Shown here: positions 7,481 through 10,759 of the stretch, piece after piece
How the letters are laid out: each line of letters opens with the position of its first letter
How positions within the stretch are numbered: the first letter of the stretch is position 1
Assembly (NCBI GenBank): GCA_031271725.1
Contig: JAISVE010000081.1
Span: 1 to 10,759, forward strand
Source: Bacteroidales bacterium
GTDB taxonomy: Bacteria > Bacteroidota > Bacteroidia > Bacteroidales > P3
Length of the DNA: 10,759 nucleotides
Direction: 5' to 3'
The notes under the pieces: model-generated
Database searches by the model: none
Seen by the model: the letters and a program-made list of their open reading frames with translations, nothing else
What the model was told of the DNA's origin: nothing
Translations under genes and position numbers: made by a program

Positions 7481-7560
7481 AAAGTTGCTAAGTTATGACA
7501 ATTTTTCGTAACTTCACATGATATATTTAACGTTATAAAAACAAAAAACAGTAAAAATCT
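7481..7560. promoter_or_regulatory. Divergent control region between U32 gene and buk
   Basis: This 80-base, AT-rich interval separates two divergent start codons, so it should hold promoters for both directions. TATATTTA at 7522-7529 fits 7 of 8 positions of the Bacteroidota -7 consensus TAnnTTTG on the plus strand (towards buk), but no good TTTG -33 box is placed correctly. Near the U32 start, two head-to-tail octamers AAGTTGCT (7482-7489) and AAGTTATG (7490-7497) are followed by an inverted copy CGTAACTT (7507-7514). The last two give an inverted repeat with 7 of 8 matching bases and a 9-base spacer. This could be an operator or a 5'-leader hairpin of the U32 mRNA. No Shine-Dalgarno is evident on either side. 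The promoter assignment is inference from position and a partial consensus. Confidence 0.4.
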
Positions 7561-8631
7561 ATGTTCATTCTTATTATTAACCCGGGCTCTACGTCAACCA
7601 AAATTGCAATTTTTGAAAATGAAACATCAATATTTCAAAAAACACTCAGGCATAGCGTAGAGGAGCTTTCACATTACCACAAAATTGCAGACCAGTTTGC
7701 TTTCCGTAAAAATGTTATTATGGATGTTCTCACCAATGAGGCGAAATTCGATGTTTCACAACTCTCCTGCATAGTGGGGCGTGGCGGTTTATTAAAACCG
7801 ATAGCGGCGGGTATTTATGAGGTAAACGAACTTATGCTTGATGACTTGAGCAATGGAAAATACGGTGAACATGCGAGCAATCTTGGTGCGCTTATTGCAC
7901 ACGAAATCGCTTCGGGCTTAAATGAAGTAAAGGCTTATATTGCAGACCCCGTTGTTGTTGATGAATTGGAAGATGTTGCCCGTATTTCGGGCAATGCTCT
8001 TGTTGAGCGTGTCTCTATTTTTCACGCACTAAACCAAAGGGCTGTTGCACGGCGTTATGCGCGCGAGAATAACACTGCTTATGAAAAATTAAATCTTATA
8101 GTAGCGCATCTAGGTGGCGGTACAAGCGTTGGAGCGCATAAGCGAGGCAGGATAATAGATGTAAACGATGCGTTGAATGGCGATGGTCCTTTTTCACCGG
8201 AACGTGCCGGCGGGCTTAATGCATGGTCGCTTGCACAAATTTGTTTCAGCGGGAAATATACAGAGCGTGATGTTAGAGAAATGATTGTAGGCAAGGGTGG
8301 ATATGTGTCTTATCTTGGCACTAATGATGCTTTGGAAGTAGAAAATCGAGCCTTGCAGGGCGATAAAAAAGCCGCATTGATAGAACAGGCTCTCGCTTAT
8401 CAAGTGGCAAAAGAAATAGGTGCGATGGCAGCAGTATTAAACGGAAAGGTTGATGCTATAATTATTACAGGCGGTCTTGCATACGATAAGGCAGTGGTGA
8501 ACACAATTGAGAATAAAACAAAGTTTATTGCTCCCATAACAATATATGCCGGTGAAGATGAATTAAAGGCACTTGCCGAAAATGCAATATTATTATCCCG
8601 AGGTGAACAACAAGTAAAAATATATCAATAG
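7561..8631 (+). CDS. buk: Butyrate kinase
   Basis: The 356-residue protein has the length of butyrate kinases (about 355), members of the acetate kinase (ASKHA) fold. It converts butyryl-phosphate and ADP to butyrate and ATP, or the reverse, in the cytoplasm; branched-chain acyl phosphates are also used by the family. Visible motifs are the phosphate-1 loop INPGSTSTKIAIF (6-18), VGRGGLLKPI (72-81), HASNLGALIAHEIA (104-117), DPVVVDELEDVARISG (129-144), the phosphate-2 loop HLGGGTSVGAH (183-193), GDGPFSPERAGG (208-219), and the C-terminal ITGGLAYDK adenosine loop. The usual partner phosphotransbutyrylase (ptb) is not next to it: the upstream neighbour is the divergent U32 gene. It is first in a rightward block, and queD begins immediately after its TAG. 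Branched-chain fatty acid kinase is the main alternative name. Confidence 0.95.
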   Translation: MFILIINPGSTSTKIAIFENETSIFQKTLRHSVEELSHYHKIADQFAFRKNVIMDVLTNEAKFDVSQLSCIVGRGGLLKPIAAGIYEVNELMLDDLSNGKYGEHASNLGALIAHEIASGLNEVKAYIADPVVVDELEDVARISGNALVERVSIFHALNQRAVARRYARENNTAYEKLNLIVAHLGGGTSVGAHKRGRIIDVNDALNGDGPFSPERAGGLNAWSLAQICFSGKYTERDVREMIVGKGGYVSYLGTNDALEVENRALQGDKKAALIEQALAYQVAKEIGAMAAVLNGKVDAIIITGGLAYDKAVVNTIENKTKFIAPITIYAGEDELKALAENAILLSRGEQQVKIYQ

Positions 8632-9063
8632 GTGATTTATATTACAAAGATTTTTTCTTTTGAAGCGGCACATGCCTTAAAGGATTATAAAGGTGCCTGT
8701 GCCAATATACACGGACATTCTTATCGTTTGGAGGTGAGTATTGCGCCCTGCATCGGTTCGGTTGCCATAGATGATGATGGTATGATATGGGACTTCAACA
8801 ACCTGAAAAAAGTTGTTCAGGAAACCCTGCTAAATCGTTTCGACCATTCCTTACTCTTAAACTCAAGTAACGACACATCCTTGCTTGAAACCTTGAAAGG
8901 ACAGTTTGAAAAAGTATTGCTTTTGCCTTTCCAGCCGACAAGCGAAAATCTTGTACAGCACTTTGCGTCAATGCTCAAAGCCGCATTGCCGGAGCGTTTG
9001 CGCTTAAAACGCATGATACTTTATGAAACAGCAACTTCTTTTGTAACTTATGAGGAAGAGTAA
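8632..9063 (+). CDS. queD: 6-pyruvoyltetrahydropterin synthase / QueD family protein
   Basis: The 143-residue protein belongs to the 6-carboxy-tetrahydropterin synthase (QueD/PTPS) family. QueD converts dihydroneopterin triphosphate to 6-carboxytetrahydropterin in the pathway to preQ0 and queuosine, a modified base at tRNA position 34. The three zinc-binding histidines are His14 (EAAHAL) and His27 and His29 (NIHGHSYR). The catalytic Cys is probably Cys23, followed by GMIWDF (50-55), the RFDH pair (69-72) and Glu132 (YET), which positions the substrate. A GTG at 8632-8634 is the only start that preserves the family N-terminus (ITKIFSFEAAH). It abuts the buk TAG at 8629-8631 with no spacer, indicating translational coupling. 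The 3' end overlaps apbE by 14 bases. Other queuosine genes (queC, queE, queF) are not in the window, so a different pterin role cannot be excluded. Confidence 0.9.
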   Translation: MIYITKIFSFEAAHALKDYKGACANIHGHSYRLEVSIAPCIGSVAIDDDGMIWDFNNLKKVVQETLLNRFDHSLLLNSSNDTSLLETLKGQFEKVLLLPFQPTSENLVQHFASMLKAALPERLRLKRMILYETATSFVTYEEE

Positions 9064-10036
9064 CTTAATAGTATTGTTGCTTGCGGCACTTGTGATGTTT
9101 GCCGCTTGCAATTCCGGACAAAAACAGTTTATTATTGAAGGAACAACGCAAGGCTCTTATTTTCGCATAAACTATGTTGCAGATAAGGAAGACACAATAC
9201 TTGTTGGGGAAATTAACCGACTGTTGAGTTCTTTTGAAAATACTTTTTCATTGTGGAATGATTCGTCTGAACTTTGCAGAATAAATCGAAATGAGATTGT
9301 GAAAATGTCGCCACTCTTCAAAGATGTTTTTGAAAAATCGCAACTTATGTCGGAGCGCACAAACGGTTATTTTGATATTACGGTAAAGCCACTTGTTTCG
9401 CTCTATGGTTTTGCGGTAGAAAAAAGAACGGAAAATTATTTTTCAGATGAAACAATCGCTTCTGCAAAAAAAAATATCGGTTACCGAAAAATCCACATTG
9501 AAAATAACACACTCGTAAAACAAAATCCCGAAATACAACTTGACTTTAATGCAATGGCACAGGGCTATTGCGCCGATATGGTTGCAGAATTTTTACTGTC
9601 AAAAAATATAAAGAATTTTATTGTTGATATAGCGGGTGAAATAGTTGTGCGAGGTAAAAAAGCAAACGGAGAAAGCTGGCAGATAGGTATAGAAAAGCCC
9701 GCTGCTACAGCACAAGACAAACAATCAATATTAACAACCGTATCATTGCAGGATAGTTCGCTTGTAACAAGCGGCAACTATCGAAAATATTTTGAAGTTG
9801 ACGGCAAACGTTTTTCACACACTATAAATCCGCACACAGGACGTCCTGCGTCAAATGGAGTATTAAGTGTTACCATTAAAGCAGCAACAGGTTGGGAAGC
9901 AGATGCACTTTCTACTGCAATAATGTGTATGGGAAAAGACACTGCGATTAGTTATGCGGAGCGTACTAACATAAGGTGCATGATTATTTATGATTCGTTA
10001 GGTAATTACAAAACATGGCAGTCGAAAAACTTTTAA
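9050..10036 (+). CDS. apbE: FAD:protein FMN transferase (ApbE), lipoprotein
   Basis: The 328-residue protein is an ApbE flavin transferase, which covalently attaches FMN from FAD to a Thr or Ser of target proteins (such as Nqr or Rnf subunits) outside the cytoplasmic membrane, using Mg2+. Residues 1-20 are a lipoprotein signal peptide: basic MRK, a hydrophobic core, then MFAAC with Cys20 as the lipidated residue. The -3 position is Phe, which is a loose fit to the lipobox. Family motifs are GTTQGSY (31-37), TNGYFDITVKPLV (104-116), DFNAMAQGYCAD (165-176), DIAGEIVV (193-200), TSGNYRKYF (240-248), HTINPHTGRP (257-266) and the metal-site ADA (284-286). The start at 9050 overlaps the end of queD in a different frame. 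A run of nine A (9466-9474) lies inside the frame without breaking it. Its flavinylation target is not in the window. Confidence 0.93.
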   Translation: MRKSNLIVLLLAALVMFAACNSGQKQFIIEGTTQGSYFRINYVADKEDTILVGEINRLLSSFENTFSLWNDSSELCRINRNEIVKMSPLFKDVFEKSQLMSERTNGYFDITVKPLVSLYGFAVEKRTENYFSDETIASAKKNIGYRKIHIENNTLVKQNPEIQLDFNAMAQGYCADMVAEFLLSKNIKNFIVDIAGEIVVRGKKANGESWQIGIEKPAATAQDKQSILTTVSLQDSSLVTSGNYRKYFEVDGKRFSHTINPHTGRPASNGVLSVTIKAATGWEADALSTAIMCMGKDTAISYAERTNIRCMIIYDSLGNYKTWQSKNF

Positions 10037-10059
10037 TTTTCACTATATTAATTTAGATT

Positions 10060-10759
10060 ATGGAAGTATTAGAAATATTCTTAAACCCGAGCGCGTGGAT
10101 CGCTTTTCTGACTTTGGTTTTCCTTGAAGTTGTTCTTGGAATCGACAACATTGTTTTCCTTTCGATAATGTCTGCCAAGGCACCTCTAAAAAAGCAAAAA
10201 GAAGTGCGCGATTTGGGTTTGCTTTTTGCAATGCTCGGCAGGATAGGCTTGCTTTTCAGCGTATCACTGCTTATGCGTCTGACAAAACCTCTTTTTAGTG
10301 TTTCGTCCGAATGGTTTTCAATGACTATAAACGGACAGAGCATAATTATTTTTCTTGGCGGATTGTTTTTACTTTACAAGAGTGTAACGGAAATTCATCA
10401 TAAACTTGAAGCACACGGAGAAGACGGAGGCGAAAAAACGAAACGTTCAAAAAGCATTCATATCGCTTGGATTATTGTGCAAATAGCACTGCTTGATTTG
10501 GTGTTTTCGATAGACAGTGTTTTAACGGCTATAGGTATGGTAAGTTTTAATGAATTCGGCTATGCCGGAGCAATGGCACTTATGATAACTGCAATAATCG
10601 TTACGGTTTTGATAATGCTTTTCTTCGCCACGCCCGTAAGTAAATTTGTAAATAATAATCCTACAATACAAATGCTTGCTCTCGCATTTTTAATATTGAT
10701 AGGGGTAACATTGCTTGTAGAAGCAGGTCATTTGTCACATTTTACCATACTCGGCAACA
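10060..10759 (+). CDS. TerC family integral membrane protein (3' end outside window)
   Basis: The first 233 codons of a TerC/Alx-family membrane protein are visible, and the frame is open to the window edge. Two copies of the family's acidic intramembrane motif are present: EVVLGIDNIVFLS (23-35) in the first hydrophobic helix and DLVFSIDSVLTAIGM (146-160) in the second half. Hydrophobic segments lie near residues 12-36, 52-73, 93-107, 135-159, 168-190 and 205-222, with a charged cytosolic-type loop (about 111-133) between the halves. Members move or handle Mn2+ and other metals, and some help metallate exported enzymes. The original tellurite-resistance name is not a good guide to function. 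It starts 23 bases after the apbE stop on the same strand, so it may be the fourth gene of the buk block. The gene is probably nearly complete, since the core family length is about 240-330 residues. Confidence 0.92.
   Translation, partial: MEVLEIFLNPSAWIAFLTLVFLEVVLGIDNIVFLSIMSAKAPLKKQKEVRDLGLLFAMLGRIGLLFSVSLLMRLTKPLFSVSSEWFSMTINGQSIIIFLGGLFLLYKSVTEIHHKLEAHGEDGGEKTKRSKSIHIAWIIVQIALLDLVFSIDSVLTAIGMVSFNEFGYAGAMALMITAIIVTVLIMLFFATPVSKFVNNNPTIQMLALAFLILIGVTLLVEAGHLSHFTILGN

Noticed and set aside
10053..10343. Minus-strand 96-codon frame opposite the 5' part of the terC-family gene
   Set aside because: The plus-strand frame has clear TerC motifs and hydrophobic helices; the antisense frame is its shadow.
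10060..10759. Tellurite-resistance function for the TerC-family gene
   Set aside because: No other ter genes are present and the family is mainly linked to metal handling; the name alone does not support tellurite resistance.
1..10759. CRISPR array, tRNA/rRNA genes, phage or insertion-sequence genes, defence system
   Set aside because: No regularly spaced repeats, no cloverleaf or rRNA-like sequence noticed by eye, and no transposase, integrase or defence-type domain among the genes.

Overview
The window looks like a stretch of chromosome from a fermentative member of the Bacteroidota, probably Bacteroidales or a close relative. The reasons are: a B12-dependent methylmalonyl-CoA mutase small subunit, butyrate kinase, a pair of acyltransferases resembling the Bacteroides glycine-lipid enzymes GlsA/GlsB, a U32 'peptidase' of the tRNA-hydroxylase type, a moderately AT-rich composition, and a lack of clear Shine-Dalgarno sequences. 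The exact genus cannot be read from the sequence. Coding density is very high. The only non-coding stretches over 50 bases are 6122-6256 and 7481-7560, and no stretch above 300 bases lacks a gene.

Layout. 1-240 (+) is the 3' end of endonuclease III (nth), which converges on the leftward block. From 7480 down to 268 seven genes all read leftward. In order of transcription they are: U32 family protein (6257-7480), a short non-coding interval holding a 109-bp inverted-repeat element (6155-6263), dapD (5303-6121), a glsA-like O-acyltransferase (4443-5279), a glsB-like N-acyltransferase (3528-4439), engB/ysxC GTPase (2909-3514), mutA (1125-2858) and rfbA (268-1125). Spacings are 3-23 bp from dapD to engB, 50 bp between engB and mutA, and a 1-base TAATG overlap between mutA and rfbA. 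From 7561 rightward comes a second block: buk (7561-8631), queD (8632-9063, GTG start abutting the buk stop), apbE (9050-10036, overlapping queD by 14 bases) and the first 233 codons of a terC-family gene (10060 to the window end).

How the genes relate. The window mixes housekeeping functions: DNA repair, ribosome assembly, lysine/diaminopimelate synthesis, tRNA wobble-base modification and flavinylation. To these it adds fermentation (propionate-pathway MutA, Buk), membrane lipid and surface sugar functions (GlsA/GlsB, RfbA). Several genes sit apart from their usual partners: mutA without mutB, buk without ptb, rfbA without rfbBCD, and dapD without other dap genes. The blocks may therefore be co-transcribed by proximity rather than being tidy pathway operons.

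No mobile-element gene, CRISPR array, rRNA or tRNA was seen, and I found no convincing new multi-gene system. The least explained piece of DNA is the 109-bp imperfect inverted-repeat element between the U32 gene and dapD. Its arm ends carry the U32 stop codon on one side. The next most interesting points are the divergent control region 7481-7560 with repeated AAGTT half-sites, and the divergent pairing of two genes predicted to affect the tRNA wobble position (U32/TrhP-like and queD).
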